DNA from: CAWGCA01 sp963820955
GTDB taxonomy: Bacteria; Pseudomonadota; Gammaproteobacteria; Chromatiales; Chromatiaceae
Reading direction: 5' to 3'
DNA length: 37,467 bases
Assembly: GCA_963820955.1 (NCBI GenBank)
Contig: CAWGCA010000056.1
Span: forward strand, 1-37,467
Shown: one piece after another, positions 7,650 to 16,380 of the stretch
Numbering within the stretch: the stretch's first letter is position 1
Layout: each line of letters opens with the position of its first letter
Program-made: the position numbers and the translations under genes
The notes under the pieces: model-generated
Database searches by the model: none
Seen by the model: the letters and a program-made list of their open reading frames with translations, nothing else
What the model was told of the DNA's origin: nothing

Positions 7650-9160
7650 GAATGGCACTTACTTAAGCTTCTTCGGGTGGCCGTATTTCCGAACATCCTC
7701 TTGAGCAATAGACCTGGGCTTGGTGAGTAGTGGAAAAGGTTTGGGTCTCCGTTTCACAGCTCTTGGTTCAATGCGTCCTGGTCGATTACCCACCCTCTGT
7801 TGCGCAATAAGGATGAACAGGCCGGCAAGTTGATTGTCATCGTAGCTTCCGACTCCGCTTTTCCTCCAGGCAATCCAGAGTTGCAGGGTGTGTTTGAAGC
7901 TGAGCTGTCGAGGTAGCATGTCGGCCAGGAAAGCCGCCTGCGCCATCAGCAGCCGGATGATATTGTAGGCCAGAAGATAGACCCAGATCTCTTTCTCCGC
8001 CATTGACGGTGTTCGGCAACTCAACATCTCCATGCTCAAGGTGGTTTTGATGTTGCGCAGATCCAACTCCACATGCCAACGCTCTCGATAAAGCCCCTTC
8101 AGGGCGGCTTTGGTTGTCCGCTTTGGGCAAAGCAGCGTCGTCATCAGTATCTTACCGCCAGTATAGAGTTCTCGCGCCTTCAGACTATCTGGTGCTTGGT
8201 CGTAGTCAGCTTGCCTCATCCAGGCAGGTTTGATCTTCGGTTTGTGCAATTCAATCACATGGTCACGCTGCCCCAGCCGCTGACCACGACGGAAATCTGT
8301 ACTGCGCCGTCGTGATCCCTGTTGTTCGAACACGCCATCTACGCCCCGTTCCTGCAATGCACACAATAGAAAATAGGTGGCGTAGAATGCATCGCCCAAC
8401 AGGACGTCACCCGATTCGAGCGTGTCAAGCATTGATCTGAGCAGAGACTGCTCATCGCTTCCTTTGCCTTGGCAAGGCCCTATGGCCGCATCGAGTACCG
8501 CACCACTGGCCAGGCAGATGATTCCGACCAGGCGACACAAAGGAAATCCCAGTCCGGGTTGTTGACTGCTCGGTTGGGGATAAATCTCCTGATTGGCCGA
8601 CGTATCGGGTAGTGTAACGGTAGCACCATCCACCAGCCTGACTGGACGACCTCGCCAGTGCCATGTGTTCGGGGTGCGTTCAGTTATCATGTGTCCGGCA
8701 TGGCGGGTCAACATCGAGATCATTTCTAATGGCAATCGCTTCCGCGCCTGACAGTAGGCGCCTGTATGGGTGCTGCAGACCGGCAGTCCACCCACCAATC
8801 TCTTGATTGCGACATCATCTACTACACTCTGGCAAGAGCGATCCTGACTCATCGCTTGGGCCAGAAACATAGACAGCGTTTCTGTGGGGGGAAACAGCCT
8901 TTCCCGATGCTCGGGTAACAATAATTCCACTTGGTCCAGGAACTCCGGGCCGGTCAGTAGGTTAAAGAAGGCATAGGTGTCGCTATTTGCGGCGTGAGTT
9001 CTGACACGATTTTGTTGATGTATGAAAGCACGTTGATTAGGATGCATTGAGGCTGGTTCCTTGGTTGTTTGGTGTGGGTTTGGCGATTTGCATCTTATCA
9101 CCAGAATCAGCCTTTTTTGTCTTCTATTTCAGTCTATTACCGCTTAAGTATGTGCCATTC
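7650..9160 (-). mobile_element. Complete IS4-family insertion sequence, 1511 bp
   Basis: The ends are GAATGGCACTTACTTAAG (7650-7667) and CTTAAGTATGTGCCATTC (9143-9160), inverted repeats with 17 of 18 matches. They are flanked by an 11-bp direct repeat (7639-7649 and 9161-9171). One transposase gene fills the element on the minus strand. The clean duplication shows a simple, probably recent insertion. Confidence 0.95.
7659..9047 (-). CDS. IS4-family transposase
   Basis: A DDE transposase of the IS4 family (Transposase_DDE_1). The first Asp lies in LVDGATVTLPDTSANQ, the second in VLLGDAFYATYFLL, and the catalytic Glu in YRERWHVELDLRNIK, which matches the Y-(2)-R-(3)-E-(6)-K signature exactly. 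The N-terminal part (FLAQAMSQDRSCQSVVDDVA) is also typical. I prefer the ATG at 9047 (462 residues), which has an AAGGAA about 10 bp upstream; a GTG at 9101 would add 18 residues. No frameshift or stop is seen, so it may be active. A diverged relative lies at 1-498. Confidence 0.92.
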   Translation of the reverse strand: MHPNQRAFIHQQNRVRTHAANSDTYAFFNLLTGPEFLDQVELLLPEHRERLFPPTETLSMFLAQAMSQDRSCQSVVDDVAIKRLVGGLPVCSTHTGAYCQARKRLPLEMISMLTRHAGHMITERTPNTWHWRGRPVRLVDGATVTLPDTSANQEIYPQPSSQQPGLGFPLCRLVGIICLASGAVLDAAIGPCQGKGSDEQSLLRSMLDTLESGDVLLGDAFYATYFLLCALQERGVDGVFEQQGSRRRSTDFRRGQRLGQRDHVIELHKPKIKPAWMRQADYDQAPDSLKARELYTGGKILMTTLLCPKRTTKAALKGLYRERWHVELDLRNIKTTLSMEMLSCRTPSMAEKEIWVYLLAYNIIRLLMAQAAFLADMLPRQLSFKHTLQLWIAWRKSGVGSYDDNQLAGLFILIAQQRVGNRPGRIEPRAVKRRPKPFPLLTKPRSIAQEDVRKYGHPKKLK

Positions 9161-9171
9161 ACCCCGGACCA
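9161..9171. repeat. Target-site duplication, right copy
   Basis: ACCCCGGACCA, identical to 7639-7649, directly after the right end of the IS4-family element. Confidence 0.92.
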
Positions 9172-9298
9172 GAGTCGGCGGCCGGACCATGGTGCCTGCG
9201 GCGGCGGTTCGCAATTATGTTGATGCCCGGACGGTTCCCGCGCAGAATAGTTCGTGCGTGGGACAGGGTGCGCTGGCCCCAACCCGAGGTAACAGCGC

Positions 9299-10388
9299 AT
9301 GCCTAAACAAACCCAAGGGCTCTTTAAAAAACCGAACAGCAAGTACTGGTACGCCGACTTCACCGACGCAAGCGGCCGACGCGTTAAACGCTCTACTCGG
9401 ACTGTAGACCGCAAGGAGGCGGAGGCCCTGTTGGCCAAGTGGAAGCTGGAGGCGCATCGTCAGGCCATGTGGGACGAGGAACCGCCCCGCCTGTACGGAC
9501 GATCTCATGCTTTGCTACCTGCAGGGTCCGTCGACCGAAAAACGGGCTCATCAGCGTGATCTGTACGCCGCGAAGCGGCTGACGCCTTTCTTTCAAGGCA
9601 AGATGCTCAACGAACTCGGCGCGGCGGATATCCAGGCCTATATAGACCGCAGGCGAGGGGAGGGTGTCGGTCCGGCAACCGTCAACAAGGAGCTGAATCT
9701 GCTTTCAGCAGCCTTGAAATACGCTCGCCAGCGGCTTGAATGGGATATACCGAATCCCGTCCAGGGCATGCGGCTGAAGAAACCCGAAGGCCGTGTCCGC
9801 TGGATCAGTCGGGAAGGAGCTGATCGCCTCATAGCCGAGGCGACCAGTGTTCGGGGCTATCTGCCGGACTTCATTCAGCTGGGTCTCAATACCGGGATGC
9901 GGAAAGGCGAGATGCTGGGGCTTACCTGGGATCGTGTCGATCTGGATCAGGGAATGGTCTACCTGACGGATCGGGACCAGAAGAACGGTAAGCATGGCAG
10001 TATACCGCTCAATGACGACGCCATGGAGGCACTGAAAAACCGCATGGAGTTTCGGAATGAGCATTGCCCGAAGTCACCATGGGTGTTTGCCAAGCACAAT
10101 GGTGATCGGGTGGCTGAGATCAGGAAGGGATTCAAAGCCGCGTGCAAAAAAGCAAGTATCGATGATTTCACGCCGCATGATATGCGACACACCTGTGCAG
10201 CCTGGTTAGTACAAGGCGGTGTGGATATTCGGGTTGTCTGTGAATTACTGCGGCATTCTTCGATTGAAGTGACGATGCGTTATGCACACCTGTCGCCGCG
10301 AAATGTCCGGGATGCAGTGGAGTGTTTGTCCCATTCTCGCCCCACCGCTGAAAAAAGAGCGCAACGAGGCGATTCTAGCGCCTCTTAA
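9299..10388 (+). pseudogene. Tyrosine-type site-specific integrase of the island, frameshifted
   Basis: The first 65 or so residues (9299 to about 9496) hold an Arm-type N-terminal domain (KYWYADFTDASGRRVKRSTR). The rest continues in another frame from about 9498: a SAM-like core-binding domain (KMLNELGAADIQAYIDRRRG) and the catalytic domain with Arg in GLNTGMRKGEML, His-x-x-Arg in HDMRHT, His in LLRHSS and the nucleophile Tyr in MRYAHLS. Reading TACGGACGAT (9494-9503) with one G less restores LYDDLMLCYLQG, the usual sequence in this family. One extra G therefore splits a protein of about 363 residues. It may be a real mutation or a sequencing error. The gene ends 23 bp before the tRNA-Arg it presumably targets. 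Confidence 0.85.
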
Positions 10389-10411
10389 TGCTTTGTTTCT
10401 AATAGGGAATT

Positions 10412-10488
<77 letters not shown>

Positions 10489-10796
10489 AAAACTGATGCT
10501 ATTTCTGGAGTCGGTGCCTAAATTCGCCTCCCACAGCCAACTTAAACGTGGCTGGGCTGCGCTCACGCCCCCCAATCACCTCAAGAGGGTGGCTCACAGC
10601 AGGGGGAAGGATAGCGGGAGTTGCGGCATTCGTCCATGCTTGATTGCCGGCTCTGGCGGGATCGATCAGCATGTCGTGGAAAATCAGGACCGGATCGTAT
10701 TATAATTTTATGATAAACCGATTCATTCCTGGCAGGTGTCGGTTATCCGGTAAGTTTTCTGCCTGAATCATGTATTAACCATGAGGAGCCGTAGTT
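10489..10796. promoter_or_regulatory. Intergenic region upstream of cytochrome c5, with a possible promoter
   Basis: No gene is recognised. A perfect TATAAT lies at 10701-10706 with a weak -35 candidate TGGAAA (10677-10682, 18-bp spacing). An RBS, GAGGAG, at 10782-10787 precedes the GTG start at 10797. The left part should also hold the tRNA promoter on the minus strand, which I cannot pinpoint. Confidence 0.4.
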
Positions 10797-11276
10797 GTGA
10801 GCAACGAGACCGATAGCAGCCTGGGCGCCGTCTTGACCGGTGTGATCCTAATTGTGGTATTGAATGCGGTTATTTATTACCTGACCGCTGCTCAGTTGCA
10901 GGGTGATGGGATGGTGCGCTCTGGCAGCAGCAGTGCTGTGGTAGCCCGGATAAAACCGGTGGGCCAGGTGGAGATTGCCAGTGCCGATACCGCTGTTGCT
11001 GCGGCGGTATCCGCGGAAGGCGCCTCCTCTGCCGCGGCTGGTGGAGAGGCTATCTACGGCAAGGCCTGCATTGCCTGTCATGCGACGGGGGCGGCCGGTG
11101 CGCCGAAGTTGGGTGATAAAGCGGCCTGGGAGCCGCGTATCGCTCAGGGAATCGACGTAATGCTGCAGACCGCCATCAATGGAAAAAACGCCATGCCGCC
11201 GCGAGGGACCTGCGGTACCTGTTCGGATGATGATCTGAAGGCGGCCATCGAATACATGGTTTCCAAGGCGGAGTAA
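10797..11276 (+). CDS. Membrane-anchored cytochrome c5-type protein
   Basis: A 159-residue monoheme c-type cytochrome. Residues about 9-31 (GAVLTGVILIVVLNAVIYYL) form an uncleaved N-terminal membrane anchor. A 50-residue Ala/Ser/Val-rich linker follows, then a compact heme domain with CIACH (Cys91, Cys94, His95) and a Met ligand in NAMPPRG. The pair of cysteines in GTCGTCSDDDLKAAIEYM is the disulfide signature of cytochrome c5. It faces the periplasm and probably carries electrons to a terminal oxidase. The start is a GTG with a good RBS (GAGGAG) 9 bp upstream. Confidence 0.9.
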   Translation: MSNETDSSLGAVLTGVILIVVLNAVIYYLTAAQLQGDGMVRSGSSSAVVARIKPVGQVEIASADTAVAAAVSAEGASSAAAGGEAIYGKACIACHATGAAGAPKLGDKAAWEPRIAQGIDVMLQTAINGKNAMPPRGTCGTCSDDDLKAAIEYMVSKAE

Positions 11277-11315
11277 TTCGGGCTGCGGTGAAAGATGGAC
11301 CAAGGACGGTCTTGA

Positions 11316-13337
11316 TCATTCCGTGATCTCAGTTTTGTCAAGCATCGCCCGCATACTGGCGAGGTGACTGGTGCCTCGCTGCCGTTTTTCCTGGGATGAT
11401 AGGTTGCCCTGCCTGCCCTCCCATTTCAGCTCATCCTGAGGCAGCTCCAGCAGGAAACGACTCGGCTCACAGGCAGCTACCTCTCCGAATCGCTTTCGAT
11501 TCTCTGCACAACTGATGACCAGTGAACGCCGGGCGCGAGTGATGCCGACATAGGTCAGACGCCGCTCCTCCTCGATATTCTCCTCCTCAATACTTGCGCG
11601 GTGTGGCAGGAGTTCCTCCTCCGCCCCGACCAGAAACACGTGGGGGAACTCCAGCCCCTTGGCCGAGTGGAGGGTCATCAGGTGGACCTGGTCGCCGCCG
11701 CTGTCGTCGTCCTGCCGCTCAAGGATATCCTGCAGACAAAGGTGGCTAACGATATCAATCAGGCTTTTATCTGTCATGCCGCCCTGGTGCAGCTGGTCCA
11801 GCCAGCCTACCAGTTCGTTGACATTATCCCAGCGCCGCTCTGCCACCCGCTCGCTCGAACTCTGCTGGTAGAGCCAGTCCTTATAGCCCAACGTTTGCAG
11901 CAGGTCCCGGACGGTCCGGGCCGGGTGGTCATTTTGGGCCCGCTGTTGATAAGGCTTCAGCCAGTGGTAGAACTCTCGTAGTCGTGCCAGAGACCGCTTG
12001 GGCAGGGTCTGTTCCAACCCCATTTCGTCACAGCACATTAGCAGCGGAAGCTGCCGGCTGGTGGCATAGGCACCCAGTTTTTCCAGGGTGCCGGGTCCGA
12101 TCTCCCGGCGCGGGGTATTGATTACGCGAAAGAAGGCGGCATCGTCATTCGGGTTGGATAGCAGTCGCAGGTAGGCCATCACATCTTTTATTTCGGAACG
12201 GCTGAAGAACGAAGTTCCTCCACTGAGAAAATAGGGGATCTTGTGCAGGCGCAGAGTGGTCTCGAACTGCTTCGCCTGGTGGTTGCCCCGGTAGAGGATG
12301 GCGTAGTCGCCGTAGCTTCCACCCTGGCTGAACCGTTGATGGATAATTTCTGAAACCACGCGCTCCGCTTCGTGCTGCTCGTTGCGGCAGCTCATGATGC
12401 GGATCGGATCTCCCGGTCCCAGCTTACTCCACAGCCGTTTTTCGAACAGGTGGGGATTATTCGCAATGAGCCGGTTGGCTGCCTTCAGTATGTGGCCGGT
12501 GGAGCGGTAGTTCTGCTCCAGTTTGATCACCTGCAGCGATGGAAAGTCTGTTTGGAGTTGTTTCAGGTTTTCAGGCCGCGCCCCTCGCCAGGCGTAGATG
12601 GACTGGTCATCGTCCCCTACTACGGTGAAGGCGCGGCGCACGCCGATCAATTGCCTGACCAGCTGGTACTGGCTCAAATTAGTATCCTGGTATTCATCGA
12701 CCAGCAGATAACGGATACGATTTTGCCAGTATTCCAGTGAGTCTGAATGCTGTTGGAAGATCTGGGTTGGCAGTAGGATCAGGTCGTCGAAATCGACAGC
12801 GTTGTAGGCCCTCAGTGCACGCTGGTAATCCCTGTATACCCGGGCGGTGCGGGTATCCATCTCGTCTTTTGCCTGGCGTGCTGCTTGGTCCGGGCTCAGC
12901 AGGGCATTTTTCCAGCCGGATATGCGCCATTGAGCGGAGCCGGCCAGATCCCCATCAACCGCGTTCTTACCCAACAGTTCCTTCAGCAGGTTGGCGCTGT
13001 CCTGATCGTCGAACAGACTGAAGCCTGGTTTGAAGCCGAGCTTTCGATGTTCCCGGCGTAAGATATTCAGACCCAGGGTATGAAAGGTGGAGATATTCAG
13101 GCCTCTGGAATCCCGCCCCTTGAGCAGTTGCCCCACTCTTGCTTTCATTTCGCGGGCCGCCTTGTTGGTGAAGGTGACGGCTGTAATCTGCTGTGGTTCC
13201 AGACCCATCTGATCGATCAGGTGGACGATTTTACGAGTGATGACGCGGGTTTTCCCTGAGCCGGCTCCCGCCAGCACCAGCAGGGGGCCCTTTGTATAGC
13301 GCACGGCTTTTCGCTGGGCAGGGTTAAGTTCGGGCAT
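11316..13337 (-). CDS. rep: ATP-dependent DNA helicase Rep
   Basis: A 673-residue superfamily 1A 3'-5' helicase with the usual length and order of motifs: MPELNPAQRKAV at the start (Q motif region), Walker A LAGAGSGKTRVITRK, motif Ia TFTNKAAREMK, motif II VDEYQDTN, motif III VVGDDDQSIYAWRGA, motif IV LEQNYRST, motif V VHLMTLHSAKGLEFPHVF and motif VI EERRLTYVGITRAR. DDQSIYAWRGA and the C-terminal pattern favour Rep over UvrD. Rep removes protein roadblocks in front of replication forks. The gene is convergent to the cytochrome c5 gene with about 40 bp between stops. No defect is seen. Confidence 0.93.
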   Translation of the reverse strand: MPELNPAQRKAVRYTKGPLLVLAGAGSGKTRVITRKIVHLIDQMGLEPQQITAVTFTNKAAREMKARVGQLLKGRDSRGLNISTFHTLGLNILRREHRKLGFKPGFSLFDDQDSANLLKELLGKNAVDGDLAGSAQWRISGWKNALLSPDQAARQAKDEMDTRTARVYRDYQRALRAYNAVDFDDLILLPTQIFQQHSDSLEYWQNRIRYLLVDEYQDTNLSQYQLVRQLIGVRRAFTVVGDDDQSIYAWRGARPENLKQLQTDFPSLQVIKLEQNYRSTGHILKAANRLIANNPHLFEKRLWSKLGPGDPIRIMSCRNEQHEAERVVSEIIHQRFSQGGSYGDYAILYRGNHQAKQFETTLRLHKIPYFLSGGTSFFSRSEIKDVMAYLRLLSNPNDDAAFFRVINTPRREIGPGTLEKLGAYATSRQLPLLMCCDEMGLEQTLPKRSLARLREFYHWLKPYQQRAQNDHPARTVRDLLQTLGYKDWLYQQSSSERVAERRWDNVNELVGWLDQLHQGGMTDKSLIDIVSHLCLQDILERQDDDSGGDQVHLMTLHSAKGLEFPHVFLVGAEEELLPHRASIEEENIEEERRLTYVGITRARRSLVISCAENRKRFGEVAACEPSRFLLELPQDELKWEGRQGNLSSQEKRQRGTSHLASMRAMLDKTEITE

Positions 13338-13868
13338 CAGGGGAGTGTGGGTCGAGGCTTGAGTGTCGGTAAATCAGGAAACAGCATTCCCGGGCATTAT
13401 GCAAGATTGCGCGAATATTTTCAGGGCATATCGAAGAATTCGAGGTGCTCGTGTGGTGCAGGGACGTATTGAAGAATCCCATGGAAGGGATTTTTAGAAG
13501 TACCCTTCAGTTTGCTCCATCGCCCGTTCAAGTCGCACCGCTGGGAAAGCTGCGCGCTCGAAATCGTGGCGCGCAACCTGGTTTCGGTTGCAGTTCGGGG
13601 GGGGACGTCTTGGCGCATTGCCGTTATACTGGTGAGGAGGGTGATTTTTTCGGACTTTGCTGGCCTGGTTCCAGAATCCTCCGGGGTCGGAAGCTATTCT
13701 CGGTTTCGAGGGTGCCGGATATGATTCGAGTCAGGCCTGATCCCCGGCATCTGAGCGCTGATATTCTCCAGCCACTAGGCCATGAGCCAGAGGATCTCGC
13801 AAGGTAGAGACAGATCGTCTCCCGGTGCCTTGAGCGGGAGAGTGAAGCCGGTAATGAAAGGAAATTCT
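13338..13868. other. Intergenic region without a recognised gene
   Basis: 531 bp between the divergent rep and DUF2782 genes. Open frames exist on both strands but lack similarity, RBSs or signal peptides that I would trust. It should contain the promoters of both genes. An RBS-like AAAGGAAA (13856-13863) precedes the DUF2782 start. Confidence 0.4.
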
Positions 13869-14228
13869 ATGAATAAGCTATGGCTTGCGTTGCCCCTGCT
13901 GTTGGTACTTTTACCGTCTTGGGCGAGGGATTCCGATGGGCCGGGAGAGATACCAGAGCCACCCGCACTGCCGCCTCAGGTAGAGAGTGGACAGATGCCT
14001 CAGGTAGAGAGTGGACAGGTGCCTCAACCGGACGTCACCATTGTCGAAAGGAAAAACGAGACCATTGAGCAATATAGTGTCAATGGGCATGTCTACATGG
14101 TAAAAATCGTACCCCGCAGAGGTCCTCCCTACTACCTGATGGACTTGGATGGGGACGGCGAACTGGATGTCAGAAGAGACAGCCCGGGCGATATCTCCAT
14201 TCCCCAGTGGGTGTTGTTTAGCTGGTAA
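13869..14228 (+). CDS. DUF2782 family exported protein
   Basis: A 119-residue protein with an N-terminal signal peptide (MNKLWLALPLLLVLLPSWA, cleavage after the Ala), a Pro-rich low-complexity linker and a C-terminal DUF2782 core: TVEQYSVNG-like (TIEQYSVNGHVYMVKIVP), then PPYYLMDLDGDGELDVRR and WVLFSW. The family is small, periplasmic or outer-membrane associated, of unknown function, and usually found near polA or phoB in gammaproteobacteria, as here. The linker contains a perfect-looking tandem repeat of eight residues (QVESGQMP/QVESGQVP, about 13977-14024), encoded by a 24-bp DNA repeat. The start is chosen for the RBS and signal peptide. Confidence 0.85.
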   Translation: MNKLWLALPLLLVLLPSWARDSDGPGEIPEPPALPPQVESGQMPQVESGQVPQPDVTIVERKNETIEQYSVNGHVYMVKIVPRRGPPYYLMDLDGDGELDVRRDSPGDISIPQWVLFSW

Positions 14229-14278
14229 CCCGGTTCGAAAGTGGGGCATAGTTCTGATTCGCCCCGTCTGCCCGCGCT

Positions 14279-14315
14279 CTGTCATCAAGCTGTAACCATT
14301 GCTCGGGTGTAATAT
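14279..14315 (+). promoter_or_regulatory. Pho box and -10 element of phoBR
   Basis: CTGTCATCAAGCTGTAAC (14279-14296) matches the E. coli Pho box, two CTGTCAT-like 7-mers spaced 11 bp apart, almost base for base. TAATAT at 14310-14315, preceded by TG, is a suitable extended -10. PhoB should therefore activate its own operon when phosphate is scarce. The phoB ATG follows 29 bp later. Confidence 0.85.
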
Positions 14316-14344
14316 CCCAATTTCCAACAGAGATTCCCAGTTTT

Positions 14345-15040
14345 ATGACGGCGAAGATATTGATCGTTGAGGATGAATCGGCAGTCCGGGAGATGATTGC
14401 TTTTGTGCTGAGGCAGACGGGCTTTGAGGCGCTGGAGGCAGAGGATGCAAAGAGGGCCCGGAGTTTTCTCGGTCGTGAACAATTGGATTTGATTCTGATG
14501 GACTGGATGTTACCGCAAACCAGCGGTATTGAACTGACTCGCGAGTTGAAGCAGGACCCCGTCACACGCGATATCCCGGTGATCATGCTGACCGCCCGTG
14601 GAGAAGAGGACGATAAGGTGCGTGGTCTGGAATGCGGTGCGGAGGATTATGTCACCAAGCCCTTCTCTCCGCGTGAACTCATAGCCCGGATCAATGTTAT
14701 TTTGAGACGGGTAGCCCCGCATGCTACCGAACAGGCGGTTTCGGCTGGGGGGCTGCATCTGGATCCCTCTTCCCATCGAGTCCACGTACATGGTTCCGAG
14801 GTGGAACTTGGCCCTACTGAGTTCCGTTTGCTGCATTTCTTCATGACCCATAAAGACAAGGTGTACAGCCGTACTCGCTTGCTTGACAAAGTTTGGGGAA
14901 CCAATGTTTTTATCGAAGAGCGTACCGTGGATGTCCACATTAGACGCTTGCGCAAGGCACTGGAACCCCACGGTGCCGAAGGCATGGTACAGACGGTACG
15001 GGGGGCCGGATATCGATTCGCTGAGCAGGCGGCGGCTTGA
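14345..15040 (+). CDS. phoB: Phosphate regulon response regulator PhoB
   Basis: A 231-residue OmpR-family response regulator. The receiver domain has the acidic pocket (Glu9-Asp10), the phosphoacceptor Asp53 in LILMDWMLP, Thr in IMLTARGEE and the Lys in YVTKPFSPREL. The C-terminal winged helix (about residues 130-225) has the PhoB-type LGPTEFRLLHFFM and recognition helix ERTVDVHIRRLRKAL. It is activated by PhoR and binds Pho boxes, here upstream of itself (14279) and of pstS (22298). Its stop overlaps the start of phoR, so the two genes are translationally coupled. Confidence 0.95.
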   Translation: MTAKILIVEDESAVREMIAFVLRQTGFEALEAEDAKRARSFLGREQLDLILMDWMLPQTSGIELTRELKQDPVTRDIPVIMLTARGEEDDKVRGLECGAEDYVTKPFSPRELIARINVILRRVAPHATEQAVSAGGLHLDPSSHRVHVHGSEVELGPTEFRLLHFFMTHKDKVYSRTRLLDKVWGTNVFIEERTVDVHIRRLRKALEPHGAEGMVQTVRGAGYRFAEQAAA

Positions 15041-16380
15041 TAATTCTGGATAAACCCTGGCGCAGGGAACTGTTTGCTCTGATCGTCGCTGCGGCCACCT
15101 TGGTGTTGCTTGGGATCTGGGTTGGCTACCCGCTTGAAGTCCTGGTGGTCGGTGCTGTTTGTTATCTCGGCTGGCAGCTCGCCCAGCTGTTTCGTCTCAA
15201 TCTCTGGCTGGAAAGCCCGAAACATCATAAACCGCCGGTCGCAGTAGGTGTCTGGCGCAGCGTGTTGAATGCAGTGGAACAGTTGCGGGAGCGAGGCAGG
15301 AAACGCAAACGCAAACTGGAGCGTATGTTGCGTGGATTTCAGGAGTCCACTAGCGCGCTACCCGATGCCACCATAGTACTGAATGACCGTGGTGAGGCGG
15401 AGTGGTGGAATAGCGTTGCTACGGGTATGCTGGGGTTCGAGCGGAAGAAAGACCAGGGACGGCGTATAGACGAGTTGATTTCCGACCCGGTATTCCGCTC
15501 CTACCTTGCCCAAGGTGACTACGGGCGACCCTTGAAGATGCCGGCCCCGGTAAATGACAGCGTCAATCTAGAAATACGTATCGTTCCCTATAGCAAAGGC
15601 AAGCGCCTGCTGCAGGCGAGGGATATCTCTCGCCTGCAGCAGTTGGAGACAGTGCGCAGGGATTTCGTAGCCAATGTGTCCCATGAGATGCGGACACCTC
15701 TGACCGTAATACACGGTTATCTGGAGAGCATGTGTGAAAGTAAGAAGGGGAGTCTGAAGGATTGGGAACACGTGGTTGACCAGATGCGTCAGCAGACCGA
15801 TCGCATGCAGCATATTGTGGAGGATTTACTGTTGTTGTCGCGCCTGGAAAGTAACGAACAGACGAAAGGGCAAACAGCAGTGGATGCCCCCGGGCTGTTA
15901 GAAAGCATTCGATCCGAGGCGATCAGCCTGAGCGGTGGTGGGCACCGAATCGAGCTGGAAGCCGATCATTCAATCTGGATCTACGGTAACGGTCGCGAAC
16001 TGGAGAGCGCGTTTTCCAATCTGGTGTTCAATGCCGTGCGCTATACCCCTGAAGGGGGAAGGATCGTCCTGCGCTGGTGGGGCGACGAAGAGGGGGCTCA
16101 TTTTCAGGTCAGGGACAGCGGCCCTGGGATTGAGTCCAAACACATTCCACGGCTGACTGAGCGGTTTTACCGGGTCGATGTGGGGCGTTCCCGCCGGAGC
16201 GGAGGGACCGGACTGGGGCTGGCCATCGTCAAGCATGTAGTCACCTGCCATGGCGGCCGGCTGAAGATTGAGAGCGAGCTGGGAAAGGGGAGTGCCTTTA
16301 CCTGCTGTTTTCCTGCGTCCCGGGCTCGTAGGATGGAGCAACTCGAGGATCGGAGAATGGCGGCACCTGCCGTCGGCTAG
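15037..16380 (+). CDS. phoR: Phosphate regulon sensor histidine kinase PhoR
   Basis: A 447-residue kinase with two N-terminal transmembrane helices and almost no periplasmic loop (LFALIVAAATLVLLGIWV; LEVLVVGAVCYLGWQLA), a charged segment, a PAS domain (about residues 105-190), the HisKA motif FVANVSHEMRTPLTVIHGYL with phospho-His216, and the ATP-binding domain with N box NLVFNAVRYTPEGG, G1 RDSGPGIE and G2 GGTGLGLAIVKH. Lack of a periplasmic sensor is normal for PhoR, which reads phosphate through PstSCAB and PhoU. The start is a TTG overlapping the phoB stop. The gene ends head-on with pstB1: both stops share the palindrome CTAG at 16377-16380. Confidence 0.93.
   Translation: MIILDKPWRRELFALIVAAATLVLLGIWVGYPLEVLVVGAVCYLGWQLAQLFRLNLWLESPKHHKPPVAVGVWRSVLNAVEQLRERGRKRKRKLERMLRGFQESTSALPDATIVLNDRGEAEWWNSVATGMLGFERKKDQGRRIDELISDPVFRSYLAQGDYGRPLKMPAPVNDSVNLEIRIVPYSKGKRLLQARDISRLQQLETVRRDFVANVSHEMRTPLTVIHGYLESMCESKKGSLKDWEHVVDQMRQQTDRMQHIVEDLLLLSRLESNEQTKGQTAVDAPGLLESIRSEAISLSGGGHRIELEADHSIWIYGNGRELESAFSNLVFNAVRYTPEGGRIVLRWWGDEEGAHFQVRDSGPGIESKHIPRLTERFYRVDVGRSRRSGGTGLGLAIVKHVVTCHGGRLKIESELGKGSAFTCCFPASRARRMEQLEDRRMAAPAVG

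Larger units (their letters stand above)
7532..9407 (+). pseudogene. Excisionase-like HTH gene split by an IS4-family element
   Basis: The 5' part (7532-7650) codes for LLWSLDEVGRQLGGISTRSV and RRLLARGELPRT. After the IS, in the same codon phase, the 3' part (from 9161) reads RVGGRTMVPAAAVRNYVDA. Joined across one copy of the 11-bp duplication they give a standard MerR/excisionase-type winged HTH (HTH_17). Island excisionases of this kind help the integrase cut the element out. The rejoined frame stays open to 9407 and overlaps the integrase start (9299) by about 110 bp; the conserved part ends near 9240. The IS places a stop after 45 codons. Confidence 0.8.

Noticed and set aside
1..10400. 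Search for the second attachment site (copy of the tRNA-Arg 3' end)
   Set aside because: No stretch resembling 10412-10440 was seen to the left of the tRNA within the window, so the island's left end is outside.
13445..13807. Open frames of 65-120 codons upstream of the DUF2782 gene
   Set aside because: They have no RBS, no recognisable sequence and overlap on both strands; the signal-peptide ORF starting at 13869 is the convincing gene.
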